Assembly: GCA_004794785.1 (NCBI GenBank)
Contig: SJOL01006586.1
Coordinates: forward strand, 1,749,754 to 1,813,753
Reading direction: 5' to 3'
Length of the DNA stretch: 64,000 nt
Origin: Opisthorchis felineus
Taxonomy: Eukaryota; Platyhelminthes; Trematoda; Opisthorchiida; Opisthorchiidae
In this document: in pieces, positions 37,601-46,922 of the stretch
Numbering within the stretch: the first letter of the stretch is position 1
Layout of the letters: each line of letters starts with the position of its first letter
The notes under the pieces: model-generated
Databases searched by the model: none
What the model was told of the DNA's origin: nothing
The model's input: the letters and a program-made list of their open reading frames with translations, nothing else
Made by a program: the position numbers and the translations under genes

Positions 37601-40600
37601 AAATTTTTCTTGCATGATATTCTTCAACTGGAGCATGAGTTTGACGGGAACTTAGGAACTACGCCCCCACAGTAAACACCAAGAAGGGTGAAACCGGCAG
37701 TGAACTGGTGAAGATCTCAGAAAACTTGTGAATACAGTGTTACGTCTGAAAATTAAAATTTTTTACTCGAAACGGTGGCTTTGGGTTAGGGTTAAATTAT
37801 TACAGATCCCAACTTCAACGAATGCGCTTTTGAAAGATGGGGAGAAATTATCCGCGTGTTAAACAAAAGATAATACCCTACTGGAATTTGCAACATGAGA
37901 GTAAAAAATTAAAAAATAGTCGACCTAAAAGAGCAAACAAGTATTAATCAAGCTCTAAAATTTTCCATCCGTCTGGTTCCCCCATTTTGTGCCTCAGAAG
38001 ACTGTTTGCTTCTGGGAAGCATGATGGCTCACTTGGCGGTCATGATCACCACAGCCCGAAAAGACTTTGCAAGGCTTGCCACACTAGCTGAAGGTTGGCA
38101 CGACTTGTGCGAAGATATACTTTATTGGCTCCATGCGCACAAAGGGTTATCTTGACTACCTTGTTCAGTTCTGTCAGTTGCTGAAAGATAAAAAATTGTC
38201 TGGTTCCTTGACCGTCATTGGTCATTCGTCGTTTGAACTAGTTTTATATTTGCTAGGATTATCATTTCAAAGGGGCTGGCCCGCATAAATATTGTATGCG
38301 TTCAATTTTCGTAGTATTACCTCAAGAGGTCGGTCGGTAGTCCGTTAGATTCACTGCAAGTGGGCACAGCGGATGAAATATAAAGGTACATTGATGATGT
38401 GGCCTGAGCGCAGACGTAAACGACTAGACGAAGGGAAGTCTAGTTGAAACAACTAGATTGATGGGCGAACGATGAAAAGAAGGATACAACGGGAAAACAT
38501 TCACAGGAGTTCATGGTTGAAAGAAGACAAGCGCTCTGGAGGCAGTCATGGAGATCATAGATCCGGGTTCGTATGAGGGTGTGTTTCATAAATAACACGC
38601 AAGAAGTAGCGAAATATGGTTTAGGTATATCGTTGACAGTGCGGAAGCAATGGACCGACAATTCATGCTTTTTTTCGTGGGGAAACTGGATCAACTAATC
38701 CACACATGAGAAATTTAGTTTTGTTCCAGTTAATCAGTTTTTTTGTTCGTTAGTAGGTCAGAATCCCATTAGAACTTCGGCCAAATCGTGGCGTACAAGA
38801 TCTAAGTTATGTCATGTGGATCAGATTGGATTTGGGTAAAATTTCTGAGGTCGATATAGCCTCTGAAAATCTTATTTGGCTATGCGCTTTACACAGAATG
38901 CCCTTATTTAAATTATTTTCTTCGGTTACCTTGTTAAGGGTTCACAGAAGCATTTTTGTTACATCTATCCCATGAGGGCAACACTATCTCATGCATACAT
39001 GTATCTGTATACAAAATCATAAGCAGAGTCAGAGTTGACTTTGGTGTTTCTTTCAACCAGAAATTTTATTTAGTTATATTTTGATCCTCAGAGTGAAATG
39101 GATAAGTAGACAGATGAAAGAAACCTGGTGCTCACCTTTCCCAAGCAGTCTGAGGCGACCACACCTCCAAAGGCTCAATCAGGCAAACAAACAATCAGAC
39201 AACATGGACATCGCTGACTTCTTTTACTCGCTACTTGTTGCAACTTTTCAAGTCAAGCGTGGGAACCCCATCCTTGTAGGCGGACGGCACCAAGAGCTTT
39301 CAAATCCTTCGTAACCTTTTTCATACTCTTCCGCCAAGTCGCGCACTATGCACCACTTTGAAGGAAGCGCACATAACCACACTCGTCCGAGTAGACCATA
39401 ATTTGGTGTGCATAGCATGTGACCAGTCAACCTGATTGATGGCGCTGATTGTTTTTCAGGAGTAAAGTACTTGTAACAAACCAAATTCAGCATAAAATGC
39501 CTACCTTGAAAGACCACTTCCTTATCCCTCGAAAGATACAATACTTTGCGTAGTTTTGACCGCGGTTCCCTCTAGAAAGACCACAGATACTTCATGATCT
39601 GATCTATTGGCCGATTTGTATTAATTTTGTTATATCTTACTGTCACACCAATTATGGAACGACGAAGCGACCGCTTGGACGAACAAGGAGAGGATAAACG
39701 ACCTTGAAACTTCTTTAAGGTATCAAATCAAACCATCACTTGTACTCTCAAGGCATAACACTGATCATCCTGGTTTCTCACGAAGTAAATTATGTCTACT
39801 TGTCTGGACGAGCGCCAGACATTGAAGTCAAAGGCCAAAGTGGACCGAAAACAAGGGGCATCTACAAAAGAAACACAGATTTTTGGGTGCCGCTTTCATA
39901 GGATGTTGAAACATGTGCATAACCGTTTGTTCGTGTACACTTTTGCAAGTGTCCCAAACGATATCTGGCCAGATCGGATACAGATGACAAGCTGTCACTG
40001 CTCTATGTCCAAGCTTAAGTTATCTTGCAGCAACCCTAATGTCCGGTTGTTTTTTTGTCGCTAAGTCTTCTTAAAGATCACATGGACACAAATGATAAAT
40101 TTAGCAACAAATTTGCATTCAGTTCACTCTAGTTTGAACGGTCCTTCCTCTGTCCGGCGGCAATCATTCTGGTGAATCCACATCAAATACGAGAGGCACT
40201 GGACGCCCCTAATAGACCTCACCGGCAGTGTAACACCTGGGCCGTGCAGAGATTTAAACCCCTGATATATGGGATGCGAAACGTTGTCCATCGAGTACCA
40301 AGCGTCCACGCTCGCTTCTTTACTCCGAAGTCCTGAAACACGGGTTAGTTGATGAACACAACCAAGTGATCCACTTTCACATCACACTCGTTTCACCAGT
40401 CCTCCTTCTGTCCCGGCGCGATTACTCCGGTTAGTTCACAAAAAAAGGGTGAAGCAATAGACTTGAGTTTCCACCTTATTAGAGCTCATCATTGATGAAT
40501 ATCCTTCGCCGTACTGGAAGCTTAACTCTCGAAACCTGACGTACGAGGTGAGCTCGTTACCGCTAATCAACCAGCTAACGCTGAACGCACCTGAATTACC

Positions 40601-42663
40601 ATGTCTGGACAAGCAAACGTGTTCAGTCTTGAGAGCTGTAATTGGTCTCCCCTACCATTGCAACAACCAAGAGAGTTCTGTGCGTTCTGCAAACCGTCCC
40701 AACACTCAGTTGTAAACAATTTCACCTGTTCAGGCGTGGTAGCTCAAATGCGTCCAACGGGCGCCCATGGAGTAGTCGTAACACCCTCACCTCGCATCTC
40801 ACATCCCGGTACGGTCCAAAATATGCAGTGCTGATGCACTCCAGTAAAACCGAAATTCAAGTCCAGTGCTTCCTTTCTTTCGTGCGAACTAACCAGAATA
40901 ATTGTGCCATGACAAAAGAGTGCTGTGAATGCGAATTCTGTAAACCTCATGGTAGATAGCCTTACGCCAATTCTAGCAGCCAGCTGTTACTAACCGGTAA
41001 CCGTTTTGGGTTATTTTGGTGCTTGATTTTGGATCGCTCCAGTGGGGCTATACAAGGTACAAAAACGAGGCTGCACAAACGGAAACAAAACAAAAGACCA
41101 GCAAGGCATATCGATTGTTTCTACTTCAGTAAGTTACATGTACAGTGCGTGGTAAAACAGAAGAATAAGGTAAAAACCTGTGAAATGAAGGAGTCTGAAG
41201 TCGCTTTGACATATAGTCACTCTATCGTCATGGAAGATTGTTAGAAATACTTGTGAGTTCTTCAGTGACTGTATGAAAAAACTAGCCTTTGCAAGTGTAG
41301 TTATGATAAAACATAGGAAAACTCTAGTCAGTCAAAATATAAGTAAAATTGACGGTCCCTCACCACGTCACATGGACTTGATTCCCTTGAGTCTCCGCTT
41401 TATTTATTCACTAGGGGCCACAATCCTAGAGGAGAAGCAAAATGTTATGCGTCACCAGGTCATCAACTGCCCCTCAAAGTCGTTGCATTTTTATCGGTTT
41501 ACAAGACAATAGCCGGTACAAACAAACAAACTTTGGTACCCCAACAAAAGTGGAAATTTCAGCCTAATAGTTTAAGAAATTAAACTGGTTTGTTGTTCTT
41601 TCTTTCAGTGTATGAAAAGCAAGGAATGGTGGAAGATCGAGATCTAATGCAGGATGCTCTTGAAGCTAACCCGCAGACGAAGCTTCCTGACTTACAGACC
41701 AGTTCGACACGAGATACTGCCGATAAAATGGATTGTGCACATGATGTGGTGGAGTGTGAACAGAATGCCACCGAAGTTGAGACAGATTTTACTGGAACTA
41801 TGTTCAAAGAAAATGGACAGAAAATAACTAATCTGAAAAAGTCAATGAGAATTAGCCAGGCTACCAGCACCCCCCATTCTACTGAACGAGGGGTGTTTAC
41901 TGGCCAACCACGTTATGGTCCGAGGGACATTGGATTATACACGGAGCGTTATAAAAAGCACACCTCAAACCAGGCACGTTCCAAAGAAAGTCCAATCGTT
42001 CAACAAGGCTCTTCTTCTAGTGTCCGTGGTAAAGACGAAAATGAACCTGAGGGACCATACGTTGTTGAGCCAACTCCTTTGCCACGGCAGCGACAACATC
42101 GAACTCACCTAGGCACCAAACAAAGGGAAGATGTGTGTCATTCAGAAAACCATCATAGAGGAAGTTCATCCCCGATCAACAGAGCAGAGCGGGAGCATGA
42201 ATCGCTAAGTGGAGAACCCAGAAGAACTGATGTTACCCAGACCAGACTTGCCACGCGTCTTGCTGCTCTGGAGGAGTACCTTATGAACATGCCTCCAGAT
42301 AAACTTCCTATGGAATTGCATGGTGATGAAAACGATGTAGATTATTTTCAGGAGATAATAGCAAACCTTACTGAGGAAGAATGGCAAGTTTTACTGCAAG
42401 TTCTAATGCAACCAACTGAATGTGACCACGATAGGGAGAAGTTTGACCAACATGTATTGCAGGAAGACGGGGCCCCAGAGAATTTGAACTTACCCATTGC
42501 TCAAACTGTGACAACCGAGGACGCTTTTAGACCTGATAGTAAACAGCCGATATCAACTAAACATCATAAAAGAAGAATTTCATTAAAATCTCCTGCACAG
42601 AGGATAAAACCTCGTAAACTGTACAACGTGAAACCGGGTCATCCAACCCCGAGTGCTCGATAA
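21525..42663 (+). CDS. PDZ-domain protein gene, five exons recovered
   Basis: This is the only convincing host gene. Five plus-strand exons join in one frame: 21525-22608, 25433-25543, 32152-32589, 36075-36299 and 41609-42663. Every junction has a GT donor and AG acceptor, and every intron is phase 1, which chance open frames would not do. The protein would be about 970 residues: a long N-terminal part of unknown fold, one PDZ domain, and a long hydrophilic C-terminal tail. PDZ domains bind C-terminal peptides of membrane and junction proteins, so a scaffolding role at the membrane or cytoskeleton is likely, but the partner is unknown. The first ATG is at 21525. The frame is open back to 21426 without ATG, so upstream exons are possible. 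I do not recognise an orthologue. Confidence 0.8.
22609..25432 (+). other. PDZ gene intron 1
   Basis: A 2.8-kb phase-1 intron from GTTAGT to TTTCAG. It holds a short tandem duplication of GTGGTCTCTCCT near 23973-24005 and a minus-strand tRNA-derived repeat (24800-25090). An open stretch at 22785-22997 has no good splice sites and is not taken as an exon. Confidence 0.7.
24800..25090 (-). repeat. tRNA-derived SINE family 2, copy 1
   Basis: Read on the minus strand, the region near 25010-24940 contains a tRNA-like head: an A-box-like TGGAATAGTGGGAAGAGGC and, about 45 bases on, a B-box-like GGATTTCAAACCC. The body then matches the copies at 40136-40320, 40370-40645 and, in opposite orientation, 40738-40945, sharing the CTTATTAGAGCTCATCA block and the TGTGGACTCACTAAAG-like block. 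Homology also extends 5' of the tRNA-like part to about 25090. Pol III transcription is inferred from the boxes only. Confidence 0.65.
25433..25543 (+). CDS. PDZ gene exon 2, first half of PDZ domain
   Basis: A 111-base exon (acceptor CCAATTTCAG, donor GTAAGT at 25544) encodes the N-terminal beta strands of a PDZ domain. The peptide contains YYHVTLDRRPGQSLGLILV, in which the Arg-Arg-Pro-Gly-Gln-Ser-Leu-Gly-Leu run is the carboxylate-binding loop (GLGF-type loop, here LGLI). Phase 1 on both sides matches exons 1 and 3. An alternative donor four bases upstream would give the wrong phase. Confidence 0.85.
26262..26712 (+). repeat. dispersed repeat B, copy 1 (partly tandem)
   Basis: The main part, 26430-26712, matches 35195-35470 in the same orientation, with common blocks GAGCCAGTCA, GTGATCACGTGATG, GGTGCTCTATCC, AAACCACTA(G/A)CCGGGA and GCACTGCTGATG. 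The segment 26262-26365 (CTCGGCTTTTCAG onward) matches the 3' part of the 35-kb copy (35437-35525), so the 3' end occurs both before and after the main part. That suggests a tandem or permuted arrangement. Confidence 0.65.
27240..28090 (-). other. possible decayed coding region, unassigned
   Basis: On the minus strand several consecutive open stretches (27976 to 27451, in more than one frame) read as protein-like sequence, for example EKPNVVEVFGADVDP and HLFILEVPTAFASSVKF. No motif is recognised. It could be a decayed mobile element. Confidence 0.25.
29379..29825 (-). CDS. hypothetical 140-148 residue minus-strand frame
   Basis: This is one of the longest uninterrupted frames in the window outside the PDZ gene and the elements. 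The first ATG lies about eight codons inside the frame. The N-terminal half looks helical and natural (MLDGSLNCTKNMICPGLARL, then INELADEERSM), the middle is Ser/Pro-rich with several Cys, and the end is charged (LFEDYTRNETRDKDRPKD). I recognise no family. It lies inside intron 2 of the PDZ gene on the opposite strand, so it would be a nested gene, an exon of a minus-strand gene, or a chance frame. Confidence 0.3.
   Translation of the reverse strand: MKQFRYRKMLDGSLNCTKNMICPGLARLINELADEERSMSSLINQHFCGMVIHSLNAAGRFSVSGSPYSSEITFPPLYCSWAFLSTKGVKPVQFSCCQLSPLSFNLSDMRQLEIWGYRLDVTEAALQFQWLFEDYTRNETRDKDRPKD
30360..30480. repeat. imperfect CAT/CAC trinucleotide tract
   Basis: About 120 bases of degenerate (CAT/CAC/GTC) trinucleotide repeat. 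The frames it opens on both strands (His-rich on plus, Asp-rich on minus) are a consequence of the repeat and not genes. Confidence 0.9.
31315..31363 (-). ncRNA. hammerhead-like motif, left arm
   Basis: On the minus strand: CTGATGA at 31363-31357, then a hairpin formed by GCUUUU and AGAAGC around GUGUC (stem II), then CGAAGG where the consensus is GAAA. A second hairpin of the form GUU..AAC follows. The substitution in the GAA(A) box probably makes this copy inactive. Stem I is not evident. Confidence 0.45.
31838..31887 (+). ncRNA. hammerhead-like motif, right arm
   Basis: CTGATGA at 31838-31844 is followed by stem II (GCUCUU paired with AAAAGC, one mismatch) and GAAA at 31863-31866, all canonical core elements. 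The next bases can form a small stem III (GUUGCC with GGAAAC, one G.A mismatch), followed by UA. I could not find a good stem I, so catalytic activity is uncertain. Confidence 0.5.
31915..31985 (+). ncRNA. truncated hammerhead repeat, family C
   Basis: Immediately after the right arm, TACCTGATGAGCCCCAAGA at 31933-31951 matches the 5' half of the hammerhead at 50354-50312 (minus). The GAAACCGGUC half is missing, and the downstream GAAGAGTTTTCA(A/G)CAA block of the same repeat is joined directly. This is a deletion copy of the ~304-bp hammerhead repeat. Confidence 0.6.
32152..32589 (+). CDS. PDZ gene exon 3, second half of PDZ domain
   Basis: The exon opens with GLFIKGMTPGGLAESSGKL and VGDQLLAINSVSI, a textbook PDZ beta-C/alpha-A/beta-D section. 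About 60 hydrophilic residues rich in Ser, Glu and Lys follow, then YASYMFAMRLLRQAVGPLRL with MKRN, which is the alpha-B helix and final strand. The usual distance between these elements is only a few residues, so the PDZ domain contains a long insert in front of alpha-B. The exon ends ACAG|GTTAGT, phase 1. The start may instead be at 32113, adding 13 residues in frame. Confidence 0.88.
33062..33350 (+). repeat. degenerate hammerhead-repeat body, tandem-like
   Basis: The stretch 33138-33290 aligns with the body of the repeats at 46.7 and 50.5 kb: GATATCTCGA, then AACATGA(A/G)GCGGCC, GATTCAG and CAAGTGAGT in order. The block TTCCAC(A/G)AATTTCATCAATCT occurs twice, at about 33091 and 33316, 225 bases apart, suggesting a short tandem unit. 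The hammerhead core itself is unrecognisable here. Confidence 0.5.
35195..35525 (+). repeat. dispersed repeat B, copy 2
   Basis: Matches 26430-26712 over its first 275 bases and 26262-26365 over its last 90. It contains blocks such as GAAGCCAGTCAACACGTG, GGTGCTCTATCC, CAAACCACTAACCGGGAG and GCACTGCTGATG. On the minus strand the segment CGGTTAGTGGTTTGAAC resembles a tRNA A box, but no convincing B box follows at the normal distance. Confidence 0.65.
36075..36299 (+). CDS. PDZ gene exon 4, hydrophilic tail
   Basis: A 225-base exon (acceptor CTATTTTTAG, donor ACAG|GTACAG) in the same phase as its neighbours. It encodes 75 mostly charged residues (VEIVINKVEGDEVNL at the start, then Glu-, Ser- and Thr-rich sequence) predicted to be disordered. 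No domain was recognised. Confidence 0.75.
37319..37472. repeat. CACT/CACC tetranucleotide microsatellite
   Basis: About 154 bases of (CACT)n with scattered CACC and one CACA unit. The interruptions show that it has been accumulating substitutions. Confidence 0.95.
37485..37520. repeat. nested hairpin beside the microsatellite
   Basis: CTACCTG and CAGGTAG form the outer 7-bp stem and GCCC/GGGC the inner stem around a six-base loop, separated by symmetric four-base internal loops (TTTT and TAAT). The purpose is unknown; it may mark the end of a mobile element. Confidence 0.6.
37640..37745 (+). repeat. degenerate hammerhead repeat, family C
   Basis: The stretch AAGAAGGGTGAAACCGG (37681-37697) and the following GAAGATCTCAGAAAAC align with the 3' half of the hammerhead and its downstream flank at 46.7 and 50.3 kb. 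The CUGAUGA half has decayed (the aligned site reads CAGTAAA). Only the GAAACCGG part is kept. Confidence 0.5.
40136..40320 (-). repeat. tRNA-derived SINE family 2, copy 2
   Basis: On the minus strand an A-box-like GGTACTCGATGGACAACG is followed by a B-box-like CAGGGGTTTAAATCTCTG. A body follows with GATGTGGATTCACCAGAATGA and GGACAGAGGAAGGACC blocks shared with the copies at 24.8 and 40.4 kb. The 5' extension of the other copies is missing. Confidence 0.6.
40370..40645 (-). repeat. tRNA-derived SINE family 2, copy 3
   Basis: A minus-strand copy placed about 50 bases from copy 2 and aligned over its whole length with 24800-25090. Shared blocks include CTTATTAGAGCTCATCA (plus-strand text) and a CCTGAATTACCATGT/CCCGAATTATCACGT block. 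The tRNA-like part is more diverged than in copy 1. Confidence 0.6.
40738..40945 (+). repeat. tRNA-derived SINE family 2, copy 4 (opposite orientation)
   Basis: The block GTGCGAACTAACCAGAATAA and TTGTGCCATGACA (40886-40918) matches the same part of copies 1-3 but on the plus strand. The 5' side has an A-box-like GTGGTAGCTCAAATG. This copy is inverted relative to its neighbours. Confidence 0.5.
41609..42663 (+). CDS. PDZ gene last exon, long hydrophilic tail
   Basis: The exon follows a good acceptor (TTCTTTCAG) in the expected phase and ends at TAA 42661-42663. It encodes about 350 residues, mostly Ser, Thr, Glu, Arg and His, largely disordered. A possibly structured helical stretch lies near 42250-42410 (LATRLAALEEYLMNMPPDKL, later LTEEEWQVLLQVLMQ), which could be a short helical interaction motif. 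The final 40 residues are basic (KHHKRRISLK), compatible with a nuclear or membrane-lipid interaction signal. No known domain. I could not identify a clear polyadenylation signal within the next 150 bases. Confidence 0.78.
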
Positions 42664-42939
42664 TACGGTATACTTGACAATTATACACATCGAAACATAT
42701 TTTCTTGTAAAAAAATGTCACACGCTGCGCTAACAGTGCGTATACACTACATCACTATCAAATTTCTCTAATTCAAAATGTGTAACTTATCCTTGATCAT
42801 CAGGAGAACACCAACAGAATGATATTAATGGTTCTGATTTTCAAGTTGGCAGGTGGCAATACCGAACGTAGGTCAACGTTTCCAGGCTTAACGGACTTTT
42901 GACCGAGTCACTGCCCATGGCTTTACATTAACTCTCATC

Positions 42940-42995
42940 AACATCTTCACCATCACGTCATCACGACAGTCACCAGCATCATCTTCGTCACAGCC
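42940..42995. repeat. short degenerate trinucleotide tract
   Basis: A CAT/CAC/TTC-type tract directly preceding a SINE copy. Similar short tracts occur at about 28404-28430 and 43976-44003. Confidence 0.7.
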
Positions 42996-43001
42996 AGCTC
43001 A

Positions 43002-43160
43002 AGATAGTTCAGTGGTTAAGGCGCGAAGTTACTGACCGGAAGGTCCGTGGTTCTAACTCAATCCTAGTATCCTAACTGCTCCTGTCCAAATTTGGTACCT
43101 CAGCCCTCGTAATTCCTTCAGGTAGCATGGCAGCTAGGCACTGAAAGGGTGTTAGAGGTG
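43002..43160 (+). repeat. tRNA-derived SINE family 1, copy 1
   Basis: The 5' end reads as a tRNA-like head with A box (ATAGTTCAGTGGTTAAGGCGC) and B box (GTGGTTCTAACTC) separated by ACTGACCGGAAGGTCC. The 3' body ends with CAGGTAGCATGGCAGCTAGG and CACTGAAAGGGTGT. The same head and tail occur at 56177-56005 (minus) and 44868-45030. Confidence 0.8.
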
Positions 43161-44867
43161 GCTGATAACTTTTATTACACCAGCTTCAGTGTTGAATACC
43201 ACCGATTTATTACACTACTGAAAACCGCGTACGTGAACCCAACGCTGTTCTGACTAATGCAGATACACAGCTTAGGTTTCTCGTTTTACTCCACAGAGCA
43301 GCTGCATACTATTAGGAAGTACAGTGCATCATATTAACAAACCACTGTTAATGTGTACGTTAAACTCTCCCTATAGTTGTGAGTTTTCGGGTGACTCAAT
43401 TTAAATGTATTTTTCTAGACCGTGGAGCAAATTATGTAAACAAAACGGGCTTCTTCGTGTTGGACACTGTTCCTCTCAGCTGAGTTCCCCATTCTCAGAG
43501 GAGAAGCCACTGTTGAAGAAGTAACAATAGCCTTCCATTGCAAACGTGTATCGTAGAAAACTTCATGGATGATATGCCATTCTTAGGCAAATCACAAAAG
43601 CCCATTATATTGTACTGTTTGTTCTTTCGGAAGAACAGTGTACCATCCTGAAATGCATACAGGATTAATTTCACCTCCAAATCTTGGACAAGAGATGATT
43701 GTTGGCATTTTAATGAATGCCGTACTCAAACTCAGTAGCTTCACTGAGAAGGCGTTTGAAAGTGGCGGCACTCATACGGATATGTTTCTCCGAAACTACA
43801 GTAACGTTATTCCGTTTTTCTTTGTCACTCTGTCCAATGTGTTCTGTCACTTCGGCTCGGACATGCTATTGGAGAAACTCGGGTTTCGTTTGCATTAGCT
43901 TCATCCACTGCGTCTTTGTTTACAAGTTAAAAGCAGATTATATGTCGACTAAATACGATAGACAAACTGTCTGCTCCTCGTCATCATCATCATCATCATT
44001 TATGGCAAATTCAAAATCAAGCTGCATTCCGTTCTGAGGTTGACTATTCTTTGGTCTATGCTTCATTGATGTTAATCTGCATGCATCTTATTAAAAATGG
44101 TAACCGATGGTTAGCATGCAAGCCATTACACAATTGCTGAGAAGATTTCTTTTGTACGTTGTTTGTTCAACAAATAGTTGATCCAAGACAGTTTAATTCA
44201 ACGAAAAATCAAGCAACTGTACTCGACGTACGAATATCACTGTATAAAAAATTTTGTTCAGTAACGCCAATTTCTCTGTATAGAGGTTGCTCTACGACAT
44301 CTTGCACACATTACTTGCAATAAATTTCAACACGACTCACTTGATACTGCTGTTGGCAAACTTTGCACCATCCTTCATTGTTTCGAAAAGATCAATTTGG
44401 TGACCTTGATAAAGTAAACCCGAATACACCAGAAGGATTACAGCCATCCAGTGTGTACGTTCTACTCAGTGATATATCGGAAAACTAACACACAAGGTAA
44501 CTGCTCAGTTAACAAATCTGTTCGAATTTTCGGAAGGCTCTTAGAGTAGTACTGTGAACGATGCTGCGAACGTGGATGTAGAACAGTGACAAGGTCTGCT
44601 TTTGAGGCAGACGCTGTTATGTTGTCTTGGTGGCTAGTGTTCTGTACGCTGAGCTTGACAATTTCATTGCAACTCCACTCAAGGTAAGGCATTCAACAAT
44701 CGAAAACAAATTCATCAAGGAACTGAGTGATGTAGCACGTTGACAAACGTTTGATTATGTGACCACTATGATTTTACTTAATTAGCTACTCTGAAGAAAC
44801 GTCCTGTAACACTTCGGAATTTGCCTTTCAATTTCGGATTGAGCCAATAACTATATCCGTTTTTCCG
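43161..44867. other. no supported gene
   Basis: Short overlapping open stretches only. A CATCATCAT tract lies at about 43976-44003. Confidence 0.55.
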
Positions 44868-45030
44868 GGTGGAAATTGACTGCGCACTTACTTACCAGAA
44901 GGTTCGTACTTCGAACCCGACCCCGGCATCGTGACTGCTCCTATCTAAACTTGAACAACCTTGCATTACCTCAGCCTTAGGGCTTAATTCTAGTGACTTG
45001 GTGACTAGGCACCGAAGGGGTGTTGATTAT
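44868..45030 (+). repeat. tRNA-derived SINE family 1, copy 2 (5' truncated)
   Basis: Starts inside the head (ACTTACCAGAAGGTTCGTACTT, then a B-box-like CGAACCCGACC) and runs through a CTGCTCCTATC, CTCAGCC body to GTGACTAGGCACCGAAGGGG and TGTTGATTATTATTC. The A box is lost or strongly diverged. Confidence 0.7.
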
Positions 45031-46646
45031 TATTCATTAATCAATCCAAAGATTCTAGAGTGCTCAAACTCGGTCATTATCTTCGACTGTAGTAACTTTT
45101 GTGATTGGCGGTGTTGGACACACGCAACTGGAGAATGAAAGACGATATGGAACGAGCATATTGGCATGTGATTATAACGTTTTCTGTGTAATTAAGGATG
45201 CTGGCTTTTTTCGGATTTTCTTTGACACTTGGACTTTGTCATCATCATCTTCAGTATCAGCTGTAAAAAACACTTACTTGTCGTACAGGGGTTATAGCTG
45301 CCACAGTTTTCTTTGCCACTGATTCGGGGAGATGGTGTAAATAGCTGCGGATTGGAGGAGATAGTTGCTGTAACTGACGCGTAAATATAGGGGTGTCATT
45401 GGATCTTCCACTGGGGAGGAGCTATGTATTGAAGGCAATAGCTTGGTTGTATGAGCGCCACTGAGGGCACGACTAAGTCCTTGCTCTAAAGGCGGTATTG
45501 TTTTGCAGCTAGGTCTACGAATAGGCAGTCAGAAGCTGGGACAGTAGACTGAGGTGTTGATTGAGCAGCCATAGGGCTCCAGTAGACTGTAATCAAAACT
45601 GTGTATGAAAGTAAGTAGAGAACCATAAAAAAAGTTGAAGGTTTGGAAACTCGAGCAGGAGAATTTGATATGCAGTCCATTCACGGAGGGTTTAACCTCC
45701 AACCGTACGGACCACTGGCGGTCCAGCGTGGTTTCTGACAGTCATTGTGAAAAGTAGATTTGTTGAAAATGACCGAGTGGGTGTTACATTAGTGTTTTTA
45801 CGGTTGTTGTCAGACAAATTTATAGCGCATGAAAATAAGAAACTACGGTACGAATAGCTGAAAATGGTGTGGGATTTTTGTGCTCACCGAACAGAAAACT
45901 CGTTGAGTTCGGTAGGCATACAAGTGGTAAAGCAAAAAATAGGAAATGCTCTGTAGGAGGGGAAAGCTGGTTACTAATAAAGAACTTAAAGGCGTGACAG
46001 ATGCTGCGTAATGAAAGATGCTACACTGTATAGCCCGCAAAATGTACAGGAACCCTGAGTGAACCCCCCTAGAGGTGGTGGATGAGTGAGGTGAGTGGTG
46101 AAACAAAGATGAGATGATAGAGTGTTGGAGTGTAGAATGGCAGTCGAAGATAGGAATTCAGCGATATGAACAATTTATAGCTGGGGAAATCTCGAATGAT
46201 TTTGTGATGGTGAATATAACACATATCGTGCCTATCAGGACCACTAAGTGGTCCTAAGCAACGCAGTACAGATTCAACACACAGACAGGAAAGAACTAAC
46301 TGAAGTTATGATTAGTCTTGGAGAATTGACAAGGCAATCACGTCAGAATCAGAGTTGTCATGTGTAGTTTAAAACGCGAGGCTTGGAAAACTGGGTTGAA
46401 TTCACCAGTGCTGATAACATCAACGGTCATTTCCAAATATGCGGGGTACGTGCGGGGTCTTCCCTTACCGCGGAGCCAATTCAGAGTAGGAAAACAGCAT
46501 GTGTTTCTGGCCGGGGCACATCTGGGAAAATGGACACAGTGGAAACTCTTAAGTAGATCTGAACTCGTTCACTGGTTGTTGGGTGGTAGGCCGTCAGTCT
46601 AAGTTAACTACACCCAAAGATGTTCTGTAAGTTTGCGAATAAGGCA
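45031..46646. other. no supported gene
   Basis: Mid-length open stretches on the minus strand (45680-45486, 46106-45843) have no recognisable motif. Confidence 0.5.
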
Positions 46647-46922
46647 GGGTTGACGAAAACTCGGGGACTGCGCCCGCCCGATCAGCCCCAAAAATGGCGA
46701 AACCGGTCGTGGACTGTCGAAGAATTTTCAGCAACCTTATGAGTAGTACATTGCGTAAAATTACATGCATCGCGATATCTCGAATATCGTAGCAACTGGA
46801 ACATGAGGCGGCCTGGTGCAGCTCATTCATTTGCATGGAAACATCACAAACTAGAGATTCAGCTGGGTTCCAGGTGAGTCTCTCGCAAAACCAAATTGAT
46901 TTGCAAGTGAGTGTATTTCTTG
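46647..46922 (+). repeat. hammerhead repeat family C, copy 2
   Basis: About 276 bases align with the 50.3-kb copy in reverse orientation. The order is GAAAACTCGGGGACTG, hammerhead region, GAAGAATTTTCAGCAACC, TTATGAGTAGT, GATATCTCGA, CATGAGGCGGCCTGGTGCAGC, GATTCAGCTGGGTT and CAAGTGAGTGTAT. Here the hammerhead lies at the 5' side and the body follows, so this copy starts in a different register of the same repeating unit than the 50-kb copy. Confidence 0.75.
46672..46716 (+). ncRNA. hammerhead ribozyme, inactivated copy
   Basis: The 3' core is canonical: GAAA (46699-46702), then CCGG and UC, with stem II GCC/GGC (46685-46698). The 5' core, however, reads CCGATCA at 46678-46684 instead of CUGAUGA. 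The two changed positions (U4 and G8 of the hammerhead numbering) are essential in known ribozymes, so the copy is expected to be inactive. Confidence 0.65.

Larger units (their letters stand above)
36300..41608 (+). other. PDZ gene intron 4
   Basis: A 5.3-kb phase-1 intron (GTACAG to TTCTTTCAG). It contains the CACT microsatellite and neighbouring hairpin (37319-37520), a degenerate hammerhead repeat (37640-37745) and a cluster of three SINE family 2 copies (40136-40945). A minus-strand open frame at 39541-39248 is not assigned. Confidence 0.7.

Noticed and set aside
40262..40285. CTGAT...GCGAAACGTTG word near a SINE, similar to the Penelope-type hammerhead
   Set aside because: The CUGAUGA core is incomplete and the stretch is explained by the SINE family 2 B-box region.
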